Assembly: GCA_965215705.1 (NCBI GenBank)
Contig: CBDCEE010000008.1
Location: 372,001 to 436,000, forward strand
Direction of reading: 5' to 3'
DNA: 64,000 bases
Source: JAAXPZ01 sp965215705
GTDB taxonomy: Bacteria; Campylobacterota; Campylobacteria; Campylobacterales; Sulfurovaceae
The notes beneath the pieces were generated by a model, which saw only the letters and a program-made list of their open reading frames with translations, searched no databases and was not told the origin of the DNA. The position numbers were made by a program, and so were the translations under genes. Positions 26,653 through 34,124 of this stretch are shown piece by piece (the stretch's first letter is position 1; the number at the start of each line of letters is the position of its first letter).

Positions 26653-26740
26653 GCAACCTTACATAACTTTATAGATTCCTTGACTGGATGACCAGCGTTG
26701 ATCCGCTATGGATACCATTACTTTTCGAATGGCATATCTT

Positions 26741-26795
26741 GTAGGGTGTGTGGTGCCCGCAGGAAATACACTTGGGGTACAACACACTATCATGG
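26741..26795 (+). repeat. Dispersed repeat, copy 2
   Basis: Shares GCAGGAAAT...CTTGGGGTAC...CACTAT order with the minus strand of 3861-3920. The outer arms GTAGGGTGTGT and ACACACTATCATGG also resemble the compact palindrome at 30,790-30,820. The repeat is inside the extended open frame upstream of the methyltransferase, which argues that the extended start is not used. Confidence 0.5.
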
Positions 26796-26866
26796 AAGCT
26801 CCTCTTTCTGGAAACATATTGCCGAAAGGCTCAGAAAGGGAGCTTCGCTATTGCATAAGGCAAAAA

Positions 26867-28189
26867 ATGAAAACCAATATAACAGATATAATAGAACAGA
26901 TAGAGAAAGAGAGTCAAGCCATAGGGTTTGATCAAATCTCGGATAGAGAAGTGGGTGCACTGTTGTCTACATTGTGTGCGAGTAAACCAAATGGACGATT
27001 TCTTGAACTTGGTACAGGGTCTGGACTATCGACTGCATGGATGATAGAGGGTATGGATAGTACCTCTACATTGATGACTGTAGATAATGACCAGAGGGTA
27101 TTGCGTATTGCAGAAAAATACCTTTCTGGGACAAAGAATGTCACCTTTGTTTATGGAGAGGGAGAAGAGACTATTGATACCATTGAGAAAGGAAGCATTG
27201 ATATTATCTTCGCTGATACTTGGCCAGGAAAATACTATTATCTTGATGAGGTATTAGCACTTTTAAAGGTAGGAGGTATCTATGTCATAGATGATATGAG
27301 TCCTCAGAAAAATTGGCCTAACGGGCATGATATAAAAGCAAAAGCACTTGTTACGGCATTAACCAAAAGAGATGATCTTATTATAAGTCATTTGGATTGG
27401 GCAAGTGGTGTGTATGTTTGTACAAAAATAGAGAACAAAGAAAAAGAGACCAACAGCTGGGATGCGGATTGCTACAATACCCATGCTCACTTCGTATCGG
27501 AGCTTGCATTGCCAGTGGTTGATTTACTTGACCCCCAAAAAGATGAGGAAATATTGGATCTAGGCTGTGGTGAGGGTACGCTTGGTTTGGAGATCGTCCG
27601 AAGAGGGGCAAAGGTTCATGGTGTGGATTTTAGTGAGGAGATGGTGACCCAAGCCAAGGCTAATGGATTAGAAGCAGAGGTGATGAGTGTGATGGATATG
27701 CCATTTGAGCAGGAGTTCGATGCAGTATTTTCCAATGCGATGCTGCATTGGGTGAGAGAGCCTGCCCTTGCGGTAGAGAATATTGCCAGAGCACTCAAGA
27801 GGAACGGTAGATTTGTAGCAGAATTTGGAGGAGCGGGTAATGTGCATCATATTGTCGAGGCGATGCGTACAGTGTTTCAGAATCATCCAGAGTATGGAGT
27901 ATTTGATGACTTTTGGTATTTCCCAACACCTGAACAATATAGCGAGATATTGATAGCACATGGATTTGAAGTAGCATCTATAGAACTGATTCCTCGGCCT
28001 ACACCCATCGATGATATCGCCAACTGGTTGGCAGTGTTTAGCAATGGGGTGACAGAACATTTGAGCAGCAGCCAAACTGAGCAGTTCAGAACAGAGGTGA
28101 GAGAGATACTGAAGAAAACCATCTATACTGCACAAGAGGGCTGGATGGCTGACTATGTACGACTGAGAGTCAAAGCGATCAAACAGTAA
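26867..28189 (+). CDS. Fused tandem SAM-dependent methyltransferases
   Basis: 440 residues with two complete class I methyltransferase domains. The first (about 1-205) is O-methyltransferase-like, with RFLELGTGSGLS (about 45-55), IIFADTWPGKY and VGGIYVIDDM. The second (about 210-440) is trans-aconitate-methyltransferase-like, with ILDLGCGEGTLG (229-240), VHGVDFSEEMV and FDAVFSNAMLHWV. The open frame extends to an ATG at 26708, but that region contains a dispersed repeat; the ATG at 26867 has AAGG upstream and starts just before the first domain. Substrates unknown. Confidence 0.8.
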   Translation: MKTNITDIIEQIEKESQAIGFDQISDREVGALLSTLCASKPNGRFLELGTGSGLSTAWMIEGMDSTSTLMTVDNDQRVLRIAEKYLSGTKNVTFVYGEGEETIDTIEKGSIDIIFADTWPGKYYYLDEVLALLKVGGIYVIDDMSPQKNWPNGHDIKAKALVTALTKRDDLIISHLDWASGVYVCTKIENKEKETNSWDADCYNTHAHFVSELALPVVDLLDPQKDEEILDLGCGEGTLGLEIVRRGAKVHGVDFSEEMVTQAKANGLEAEVMSVMDMPFEQEFDAVFSNAMLHWVREPALAVENIARALKRNGRFVAEFGGAGNVHHIVEAMRTVFQNHPEYGVFDDFWYFPTPEQYSEILIAHGFEVASIELIPRPTPIDDIANWLAVFSNGVTEHLSSSQTEQFRTEVREILKKTIYTAQEGWMADYVRLRVKAIKQ

Positions 28190-28219
28190 TTGTGTTAAAA
28201 TAAAGCCAAAGGAGCATCC

Positions 28220-28675
28220 ATGGACACCAGAGAACCTATAGATATCAGTACACTTTTGGCAGGGCATGAAAGCACGTATGAGGAGTATCTCCTGCCCCCT
28301 CCGATCTTTGCTTCGATGCAGTGTGATATCATTGCGTATGACGCAGAGGCAAAATCTCTGACAGCCAGAATGCCTGTGCTGCATGCATGGCTCAACCCCT
28401 TCTCTACGATGCAAGGAGGGATGATCATGGCAGCGGTGGACAATGCCGTAGGCCCTTTGAGTATGCTGGTCTCCACACCCAGCTGGACACGTACTATGGA
28501 ATCCAAATATCTCAAGCCTATCCGTTATGGGCTGGACTTTATCTATGCGACTGCGGTGCTAGCTGAGGAGAAGCGGGGGAGGCTGATCTTTGAGGTTGAG
28601 ATTGCTGATGCAGAGGGTACGGTGTATACCACTGCCAAAGTGACTAACTGGTTGATGAAGAAGCAAGCAGAATGA
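28220..28675 (+). CDS. PaaI-type hotdog thioesterase
   Basis: 151 residues, hotdog fold acyl-CoA thioesterase family. The hallmark is seen at about residues 64-80: STMQGGMIMAAVDNAVGP, where Gly-Gly and the helix Asp correspond to the HGG...D active-site region of PaaI enzymes, with Gln in place of the usual His. It overlaps the next thioesterase-like gene by four bases (ATGA) and heads a four-gene operon (28220-29876). Substrate unknown. Confidence 0.8.
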   Translation: MDTREPIDISTLLAGHESTYEEYLLPPPIFASMQCDIIAYDAEAKSLTARMPVLHAWLNPFSTMQGGMIMAAVDNAVGPLSMLVSTPSWTRTMESKYLKPIRYGLDFIYATAVLAEEKRGRLIFEVEIADAEGTVYTTAKVTNWLMKKQAE

Positions 28676-29037
28676 GTTCAGACCATTGTGAACGATTTAT
28701 CGTCATAGCTAAAGATTGTATCTCTGAGATTGATAGTACATTACCCAGATTGCTAGGTACCTATACGATTGTCAAATGGATGGAAATTGTCAGTGCGAAG
28801 TGTGTCAATACTGCGATTGATACAGAAAAGTATATTACTGTGGGGCAAGAGATTGCTATTGAGCATATTGGTATGGGAAAGATAGGGGATGAGGTAGAGG
28901 TGACATCTCGGTTAGTTAAACAGGAGAAACGAGAGCGTTATTTTGAGATAGAGGCATGGATCGCAGGAGAGCTGATTGCCGAAGCTTCACACAAGAGAGT
29001 GCTTATGCCATTGAGAGTGCTGAAGAAGCTTGCATGA
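28672..29037 (+). CDS. Hotdog-fold thioesterase, fluoroacetyl-CoA-thioesterase-like
   Basis: 121 residues. The sequence pattern LPRLLGTYTIVKWMEIVSAKC, in parts, then VGQEIAIEHIGMGKIGDEVEVTSRLV in parts, matches the FlK/YbgC-like hotdog group, in which a Glu and Thr/His near the helix act in thioester cleavage (here E at about residue 42). Start and stop overlap both neighbours by four bases, so it is coupled in the operon with the PaaI-type gene and the histidine phosphatase. Substrate unknown. Confidence 0.7.
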   Translation: MSSDHCERFIVIAKDCISEIDSTLPRLLGTYTIVKWMEIVSAKCVNTAIDTEKYITVGQEIAIEHIGMGKIGDEVEVTSRLVKQEKRERYFEIEAWIAGELIAEASHKRVLMPLRVLKKLA

Positions 29038-29597
29038 AGATCATCCTTGTACGCCACGCGAAAGTACTTGTACCAGAGACCAAGCCCCTCTATGCCTCAG
29101 AGATAAAGGCAGGGATAGAGGTCTATGACCATGCACCTATCGATACAGCTATCCCAAACAGAAGCGAACTTGTAGCTCTGGCAGAAGAGAGTGCGTATCT
29201 AGTCTGTAGTGGACTCTCCAGATCTGTAGCATCTCTGGCACTTTTGGGGTATACCCCAGATATGCAGGATGCAGTCTTTAATGAATTGGCGGTACCGAGT
29301 GTCGACTGGAAAGGTGTGAAGCTACCTCCACAGGGTTGGCTGGTACTCTTTCGGGTCGCTTCGTTGTTTGGGTATCGTGGCGGAGGGGAGTCTCTCTCAG
29401 ATGCCAAAGCCAGAGCGATACTGGCGGTAGATAGATTGACTGAGGCTAAAGTAGAGGGGCAGAACACCATGCTACTCGGGCATGGTCTGATGAATCGATT
29501 TATCGCCAAAGAGCTGAAACGGCGGGGCTGGAGAGAGACCAAAACATTGGGCAGGGCTAATGGGAGTTATGGTATATTTGAGCTAGAAAAATCATAA
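29034..29597 (+). CDS. Histidine phosphatase superfamily protein
   Basis: 187 residues from the ATG at 29034 (MKIILVRHAK), which overlaps the preceding stop by four bases. A longer frame from 28956 runs inside the upstream gene and is rejected. The phosphoglycerate-mutase-like RH motif is present as VRHAK, with Ala in place of the usual Gly, and the second catalytic His lies in LLGHGLMNRF near residue 150. Substrate unknown. The mid region GGGESLSDAKAR resembles the GES(xxD) element of the family. Confidence 0.8.
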   Translation: MKIILVRHAKVLVPETKPLYASEIKAGIEVYDHAPIDTAIPNRSELVALAEESAYLVCSGLSRSVASLALLGYTPDMQDAVFNELAVPSVDWKGVKLPPQGWLVLFRVASLFGYRGGGESLSDAKARAILAVDRLTEAKVEGQNTMLLGHGLMNRFIAKELKRRGWRETKTLGRANGSYGIFELEKS

Positions 29598-29609
29598 AAG
29601 GCCTTATCT

Positions 29610-29876
29610 ATGTTACCACTACAAGTTATCGTTATTTTTTCAGTTATCGGTGTATATACCAAGACGGAGAGCGTACTCCCTTCTGCCGTTGCTATGGGGC
29701 TGATGATTTTTTTGTTGAAATTATTGTCTGTGGCATGGTGGCAAGCGATCCTTCTGGGAGTGATCGCCTTGGCAGTAGCCTATGGCATGTTTCGCTTAGC
29801 AGAGCATTTTGAAGAGAGTATTTTTATGCGCTTGTTGGCTTTTGTCTTTGGGGCGATGATTTTGGTATGGATATAA
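29610..29876 (+). CDS. Small membrane protein
   Basis: 88 residues with three hydrophobic segments (about 1-12, 22-58 as two helices, and 70-88), no recognised family. Last gene of the thioesterase operon, 12 bases after the phosphatase stop. Start at MLPLQVIVIFSV. Likely inner membrane. Confidence 0.6.
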   Translation: MLPLQVIVIFSVIGVYTKTESVLPSAVAMGLMIFLLKLLSVAWWQAILLGVIALAVAYGMFRLAEHFEESIFMRLLAFVFGAMILVWI

Positions 29877-29889
29877 ACAAAGGAAGAAG

Positions 29890-30180
29890 ATGATACTGGA
29901 AGTAGCGATATTGGATGTCATACAGGGGAAAGAACAAGCATTTGAAGCAGCATTTGATCTAGCCAAAAAGATCATTTCCGGGATGAAAGGCTATCTCTCG
30001 CATGAGCTCAAAAAATGTATAGAGCAGGAAAGCAGATATATCCTACTGGTCAAATGGGAAACACTCGAAGACCATACGGTAGGGTTCAGGGAGTCAGAGG
30101 AGTATCAGGAGTGGAAAGCACTGCTGCATCATTTCTACGATCCGTTTCCTGTGGTTGAGCATTATGAGGATATCGTGTGA
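29890..30180 (+). CDS. Antibiotic biosynthesis monooxygenase (ABM) domain protein
   Basis: 96-residue dimeric ferredoxin-like domain. It shows the pattern VIQGKEQAFEAAF near residue 12, MKGYLSHEL near 35, YILLVKWETLEDH and a C-terminal aromatic tail. Members act on quinone-like or heme-related substrates or are of unknown role. GGAAGAAG precedes the ATG. It overlaps the start of the broken TetR gene by four bases (GTGTGA), so the pair was probably co-transcribed. Confidence 0.8.
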   Translation: MILEVAILDVIQGKEQAFEAAFDLAKKIISGMKGYLSHELKKCIEQESRYILLVKWETLEDHTVGFRESEEYQEWKALLHHFYDPFPVVEHYEDIV

Positions 30181-30765
30181 GTCAGACCAGTAGAGACAAG
30201 CTTTTAGATGCGACTTTTGCGGAGGTTTATCGCTATGGCTATCATGGCGCTTCCAAAAATGGGGGGTTAAAAAACCGCAGCCATCCTACAAAAGGCGGGC
30301 GTGCCCAAGGGTTCTATGTACCACCATTTTAGCTCGAAGCAGGGCATGGTACTGGTGATGATAGAGGAGCGGTTGATCCCAAAGGTACAGGATTTTTTTG
30401 ACTTTGAGATGCGAGCAGAGGCTACCGCGATAGAGACCCTGGAGCATACCATGCACAAGATAGCCCACAACAGTATGCTTGTCCAGCATGGCTGTCCTCT
30501 CCATCGGTTGATGTTTGAGATGGAGGGGTTGGATAGTGAGATCGCTTTGGCCTGTGAAGCAGAGTTTGTCAACCTGACTGACAACCTTGCCAAAGTCTTG
30601 CTCTTTGGGATGCGAGAAGGTAGTATCGTAGAGACAGATGCACAGGAGCTGGCAGGCTATATCATCGCTTCTAGCTGGGGACTTCTCTCCCGGCCGATGA
30701 AGCATTCAAGCAAAGCACAGTTTTTGAAAGATAGCGAGAGGCTGTTAAAAAGCATCCAAGCATAG
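30177..30765 (+). pseudogene. TetR-family regulator, frameshifted
   Basis: The first frame from GTG 30177 reads SQTSRDKLLDATFAEVYRYG and then YHGAS, the start of a TetR helix-turn-helix. The rest (KTAAILQKAGVPKGSMYHHFSSKQG in parts, to SIQA) is one frame over, from about 30271. The junction contains AAAAATGGGGGG followed by TTAAAAAAC, about 19 bases that are not expected between GAS and TAAIL. This is either a small insertion, slippage at the G6/A6 runs, or a sequencing error. The 3' part alone would lack half of the DNA-binding domain. The C-terminal domain resembles NemR/AcuR-type regulators. Confidence 0.75.
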
Positions 30766-30797
30766 GCGTGATCAAATAGCATACCTATTGCCAAGAT

Positions 30798-30820
30798 GGT
30801 GCGTGTTACGCACCCTACGG
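30798..30820. repeat. REP-like palindrome
   Basis: GGTGCGT-GTT-ACGCACC (30798-30814) followed by CTACGG, in the gap between the TetR remnant and the MmcQ/YjbR gene. The reverse complement begins CCGTAGGGTGCGT and resembles the outer arms of the repeat at 26,741. Confidence 0.55.
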
Positions 30821-30839
30821 ACACAACAAAGGAGATACC

Positions 30840-31190
30840 ATGACTTTCAAAAAATTAGACAGCTATCTGCTTTCCAAACAGGGATCTACCTATGACTATC
30901 CCTTTGATGAAAAAACACGGGTCTACCGTGTAGGCAACAAGATGTTCGCGCTGACCTCAGAGCAGAGACCACTGCGTGTCAACCTCAAGTGTGACCCGAT
31001 CTATGCACTGGAGCTTCGTAGTCTCTATGAGGGCGTAATTGCAGGCTACCATATGAGCAAAAAACACTGGAACACGGTTACCCTAGAGCAGAGTGATGTG
31101 GATGAGGAGATGATACTAGAGCTTATCGATCACTCCTATGAGCTGGTTTACAAGAGCTTGACAAAAAAGGCAAGAGAGGCATTGGGGTAG
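30840..31190 (+). CDS. MmcQ/YjbR-family protein
   Basis: 116 residues, CyaY-like fold of the MmcQ/YjbR family. Typical features: KGSTYDYPFDEKTRVYRVGNKMFAL in parts (residue about 14-38), LRVNLKCDP (about 45-53), HMSKKHWNTV (about 72-81) and the C-terminal LIDHSYELVYKSL. DNA-binding has been proposed for members but function is not settled. Stands downstream of a REP-like palindrome with AAGGAG as ribosome-binding site. Confidence 0.85.
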   Translation: MTFKKLDSYLLSKQGSTYDYPFDEKTRVYRVGNKMFALTSEQRPLRVNLKCDPIYALELRSLYEGVIAGYHMSKKHWNTVTLEQSDVDEEMILELIDHSYELVYKSLTKKAREALG

Positions 31191-31192
31191 AG

Positions 31193-31342
31193 ATGGAAGT
31201 GCTAAAGAAAAAAAATAAAAAAGCACTCTCTTTTGTCGCAAAAGTTTTTGGGAATCTAGGAATGAGTATGTTCTTTGGTCTATTGGCACAGATCTTGCCA
31301 CTGTTTGTCATAGCAGGTTTTCTGTATTTTATGTTTCGATAG
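31193..31342 (+). CDS. Small basic membrane protein
   Basis: 49 codons. A lysine-rich N-terminus (MEVLKKKNKKALSF) is followed by one or two hydrophobic segments (about 21-48) and ends YFMFR. It starts three bases after the MmcQ/YjbR stop, so co-translation is likely. No family recognised. Confidence 0.5.
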   Translation: MEVLKKKNKKALSFVAKVFGNLGMSMFFGLLAQILPLFVIAGFLYFMFR

Positions 31343-31445
31343 ACGATAGGCTTTATAGAACAGAGGATCAAAGTTCGCAATCTGAGAGTAGTTTTTCTTT
31401 TTCAGATAGTCTATACTATGGGTAGAAAATGTAGAAGAGAGAGAC

Positions 31446-32294
31446 ATGAAGAAAACAACCCGCCAAGAGTATCAGCAGAGTGTATACAGGGTCGTGTACT
31501 ACATAGAACAGCACTATGCAGAGGAGCTTACCCTTGCAGAACTGGCAAAGATATCTGGATTTTCCAAGTACCATTTTCATCGCATCTTCCAGGGAGTTAT
31601 TGGAGAGAATCTAGGTACGTTTATCCGAAAGGTGAGGCTGGTCAAAAGTACAGGCAAGCTCTTTAACGGACTCTCAGTTACTGAGGTGGCGATGCAGAGT
31701 GGCTATGAGACACCCGCTTCGTTTGCCAAAGCATTCAAAGAGAATTACGGCGTCTCTCCCAAAGCATTTTCTAGACAAAGACTAGAGCAAAAAGGAGAAC
31801 AGATGTTAGAAGCAAAAGTGATAGATTTTGAGCCTGTCGAGGTACTGTGTGTGCGTAGGACGGGAGATTATATGGTGAGTGCAGGAGAAGCATTTGAAGC
31901 ACTCTTTGGGTTTGCCTACCCGCAGAAGATCAAACACAAAAAGAATCTCTTGGGCAAAGAAGCCAAAGTCTACGGCATAGGCTATGATGATCCTGGCACC
32001 ACGCCATCCCAGGAGCTTCGCTATGATGCTTGTATCAGCTATGATGACAAGAGTGTCAATCCCACAGGAGAGGTCGTGGTCAAGACCATAGAGGGAGGCA
32101 AACATCTCTTCTACCTGCACAAAGGTTCATACGAAGGACTCAAGCAGGTCTATGCAGATATGGTACAATACATGATAGCCCACGAGCTGACCATGGCAGA
32201 CAGGCCGCCCTTTGAGAGGTATCTCAACCGTGATCCCAGACGTACCAAACCAGAAAATCTCAAAACAGAGATCTATATCCCTCTAGAGGAGTAA
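31446..32294 (+). CDS. AraC-family regulator with GyrI-like effector domain
   Basis: 282 residues. Residues about 8-110 are two AraC helix-turn-helix motifs (LAELAKISGFSKYHFHRIFQ and VTEVAMQSGYETPASFAKAFKENYG in parts). Residues about 125-282 are the GyrI-like/effector-binding domain found in SoxS/Rob-type regulators, which binds small hydrophobic or cationic compounds. It probably senses a xenobiotic and regulates the following stand-alone GyrI-like gene and neighbours. The start ATG at 31446 has AAGAGAGAGAC upstream. Confidence 0.9.
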   Translation: MKKTTRQEYQQSVYRVVYYIEQHYAEELTLAELAKISGFSKYHFHRIFQGVIGENLGTFIRKVRLVKSTGKLFNGLSVTEVAMQSGYETPASFAKAFKENYGVSPKAFSRQRLEQKGEQMLEAKVIDFEPVEVLCVRRTGDYMVSAGEAFEALFGFAYPQKIKHKKNLLGKEAKVYGIGYDDPGTTPSQELRYDACISYDDKSVNPTGEVVVKTIEGGKHLFYLHKGSYEGLKQVYADMVQYMIAHELTMADRPPFERYLNRDPRRTKPENLKTEIYIPLEE

Positions 32295-32320
32295 CCCTAA
32301 AAAAGTCTAAAGGAAATCCA

Positions 32321-32758
32321 ATGAAACAGATAGAACGAAAAGCGAAAATGATCTACGGACTGAAAGTCCGCACCACCAATGAAAAAGAGATGAATCCAGA
32401 TACCGCACAGATAGGCGCACTCTGGGGAGCATTTTTTGAGAAGGTCATGCCAGATGTGCCAGAGGGCACAGTAGGGTATGGGGTGTATACCAACTATGAG
32501 TCTGATGCGTCAGGTGCATTTGATGTACTGGTGGGTACTGAGGTTGAGATAGCAGGGCTTGAAAGCGTGACGCTCCAGTCAGGCAAGTACCTCTGCTTTG
32601 AAGCCAAAGGCACACTCCCGCAGGCTGTGATCGAGACATGGGGTGAGATATGGAGTTACTTTACTGCAGCAGACTGCCCACATACACGAGCATTTGACAC
32701 AGACTTTGAGTACTATCTGAGTGAAAGTGATGCAGAGATATATATCGGGATCATGTAG
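32321..32758 (+). CDS. Stand-alone GyrI-like/effector-binding domain protein
   Basis: 145 residues of the same small-molecule-binding family as the C-terminal half of the AraC gene before it: MIYGLKVRTTNEKE, VGYGVYTNYESDASGAFDVLVGTEV in parts, and a C-terminal CPHTRAFDTDFEYYL segment with an acidic ligand-contacting residue, ending DAEIYIGI. Single-domain members can act as ligand sequestration proteins or hydrolases. 26 bases after the AraC gene with AAAGGA; likely co-transcribed. Confidence 0.85.
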   Translation: MKQIERKAKMIYGLKVRTTNEKEMNPDTAQIGALWGAFFEKVMPDVPEGTVGYGVYTNYESDASGAFDVLVGTEVEIAGLESVTLQSGKYLCFEAKGTLPQAVIETWGEIWSYFTAADCPHTRAFDTDFEYYLSESDAEIYIGIM

Positions 32759-32795
32759 CCCCGTAAGATTCAGCAACGATAAAGTCACTACCTCC

Positions 32796-32821
32796 TATAC
32801 TAGACCAATCAGTCTAGTATA
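32796..32821. promoter_or_regulatory. TetR-type operator palindrome
   Basis: TATACTAGAC (32796-32805) and GTCTAGTATA (32812-32821) are perfect 10-bp inverted repeats around CAATCA. The core TAGAC(C)-N-GTCTA resembles operators of NemR/AcuR-like TetR regulators. It ends 10 bases before the AhpD-like gene start and overlaps its ribosome-binding region, so binding should repress it. The frameshifted TetR gene 2 kb upstream may have been the cognate repressor. Confidence 0.65.
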
Positions 32822-32831
32822 AAGGAAACCG

Positions 32832-33353
32832 ATGTTTATCGTACAAAAAAATGAAGCCCAAGCAGACCAACTCAAAAGACTACTCCGCAAAGTAAAAGTC
32901 ATCTATGGGAATGTCCCACCACAGATGGCGTTCCTCGGTAATATCGATACAGAGTACCTGGAGGAGTTCCTGCACAATGCTCTGCGTATCGCCAGACATC
33001 CGCATATCGATCCCAGTCTCTTTGGGTTTTTGCGTCTGCATGTTGCTTACCGTGAGGGCTATGCTTACTGTAAGCAGTTCAATACCCAATTCCTGCTCGC
33101 TAAAGGGTTTGAGCAGAGTCAGCTGGATACTGCTGTAGAGGATATCGCTGCAGTGCCGTTCGATGAGAAGCATCAGAGGCTGGCAGCCTTTGCGATGCGA
33201 GCGATCTATGAGGGCAGAGAGATAGATGCTGAGGATTTTGAGGCACTCATGCAGATGGGCTGGAGTCAAAAGGATATCTTTGATGCCATCGCACACACAG
33301 GTGATATCCTGAAGAACGGTCGTATTCTCACTGCCTACGGCAAGCAGTCATGA
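32832..33353 (+). CDS. AhpD/carboxymuconolactone-decarboxylase-like protein with degenerate active site
   Basis: 173 residues, all-helical. The central segment LHVAYREGYAYCKQFNTQFLLAKG (in parts, about residues 73-97) aligns with the AhpD signature E-x3-C-x2-C-x3-H, but the first Cys is Tyr and the His is Asn; only one Cys remains. The rest fits the fold: LHNALRIARHPHIDPSL before and DIFDAIAHTGDILKNGRI after it. Peroxidase-type disulfide chemistry is therefore unlikely. It is behind a strong operator palindrome and overlaps the next gene by four bases. Confidence 0.7.
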   Translation: MFIVQKNEAQADQLKRLLRKVKVIYGNVPPQMAFLGNIDTEYLEEFLHNALRIARHPHIDPSLFGFLRLHVAYREGYAYCKQFNTQFLLAKGFEQSQLDTAVEDIAAVPFDEKHQRLAAFAMRAIYEGREIDAEDFEALMQMGWSQKDIFDAIAHTGDILKNGRILTAYGKQS

Positions 33354-33763
33354 GAGCCGTAGAGATCCCTTTTGTGGCTCATGTAGGTATAGAAGAGCAG
33401 GATGAGAGCACATTGGTGCTACCCCTCACACAAGAGGTAGGCAATCATGTAGGTACCATGCATGGGGCTGCCCTATTTGCATTGGGAGAGACGCAGAGCG
33501 GGGTTTTCTTGCAACAGCTATTTCCAGACTATGGTGTAGATGAGGTACTGCCTCTACTGAGAGGATCGAGTGTCAAGTACCGTGCACCTGCTACAACAAC
33601 GATCCATGCTGTAGCCTCTGTGACGAGGGAAGATCAAGAGAGATTCCTTGCGCAGTTTGAGAGAAAGGGTAGAGCAGGTATCACCGTGACGGTAGAGCTG
33701 AGGGATAGTGAGGAGGCAGTGGTGATGACAGGAGAGTTTTCTTGGTTTGTGCAACAGCAGTAG
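33350..33763 (+). CDS. Hotdog thioesterase-like protein (DUF4442-type)
   Basis: 137 residues. Pattern LPLTQEVGNHVGTMHGAALFALGETQSG (in parts, about 24-51) is the HGG/A-x-E helix of the DUF4442/YiiD-C hotdog group; the strand VKYRAPATTTIHAVASV follows and EFSWFVQQQ closes the fold. Coupled to the AhpD-like gene by a four-base overlap, so it is under the same operator. It is the third hotdog protein in a 5.5-kb stretch. Substrate unknown. Confidence 0.7.
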   Translation: MRAVEIPFVAHVGIEEQDESTLVLPLTQEVGNHVGTMHGAALFALGETQSGVFLQQLFPDYGVDEVLPLLRGSSVKYRAPATTTIHAVASVTREDQERFLAQFERKGRAGITVTVELRDSEEAVVMTGEFSWFVQQQ

Positions 33764-33765
33764 CG

Positions 33766-33794
33766 TTGTAAAAAAGCCTAAAATGTGCTATAGT
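33766..33794 (+). promoter_or_regulatory. Promoter of the radical SAM/lipoprotein-like cassette
   Basis: TTGTAA (33766-33771) and TATAGT (33789-33794) with a 17-base spacer and an extended -10 (TG two bases before). Transcription would begin near 33801, downstream of the ATG codons at 33783 and before, and ahead of the AGGAG/GTG start at 33822. Confidence 0.6.
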
Positions 33795-33821
33795 ATCAGA
33801 TACGATATAGAGGAGTATCTG

Positions 33822-34124
33822 GTGAAAATACAGAAATCTGATAAACAAGAAACCACCTATCCTTCCAAAAAAATTATAGCATCCTTGGCACTGGGTGTCG
33901 CACTTTCCACCACATCCTGTACTGGCACGACGAAGCCCAAGCCACCCGATACAACGCAGAAGCAGATAGAGGAGCCGGAAGTCTTGGCTGGTATCCCGCC
34001 TATAAAGCCACCAAGTCAGGAGAGTACACCCCAGACGACCTCCTGTGATATCAACACCTCCAAGCCAAACCAGATCAAACACCCCACTGCACTCGCGGGG
34101 AAAATCGTAGCACCAAAAAGATAG
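33822..34124 (+). CDS. Putative lipoprotein-like substrate peptide of the adjacent radical SAM enzyme
   Basis: 100 residues from a GTG at 33822, chosen because AGGAG sits seven bases upstream and the likely transcription start is near 33801. The frame is open further upstream. A basic start and a hydrophobic stretch (about 18-30) end at TTSC33, which resembles a lipoprotein or signal-peptide boundary. The mature part is Pro/Thr/Lys-rich and has two imperfect copies of a pattern: TTSC...KP...LAG-x-P/I (C33 with LAG 55-57; C75 with LAG 91-93). The stop is directly followed by the radical SAM start. A RiPP-type precursor role is inferred from this context and the repeat. Confidence 0.6.
   Translation: MKIQKSDKQETTYPSKKIIASLALGVALSTTSCTGTTKPKPPDTTQKQIEEPEVLAGIPPIKPPSQESTPQTTSCDINTSKPNQIKHPTALAGKIVAPKR

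Noticed and set aside
26708..26866. N-terminal extension of the double methyltransferase from ATG 26708
   Set aside because: The extension covers the dispersed repeat at 26741-26795 and has no methyltransferase similarity; ATG 26867 fits the domain start.
27668..28414. 248-codon minus-strand frame across the methyltransferase gene end
   Set aside because: Shadow of the second methyltransferase domain and of the thioesterase gene.
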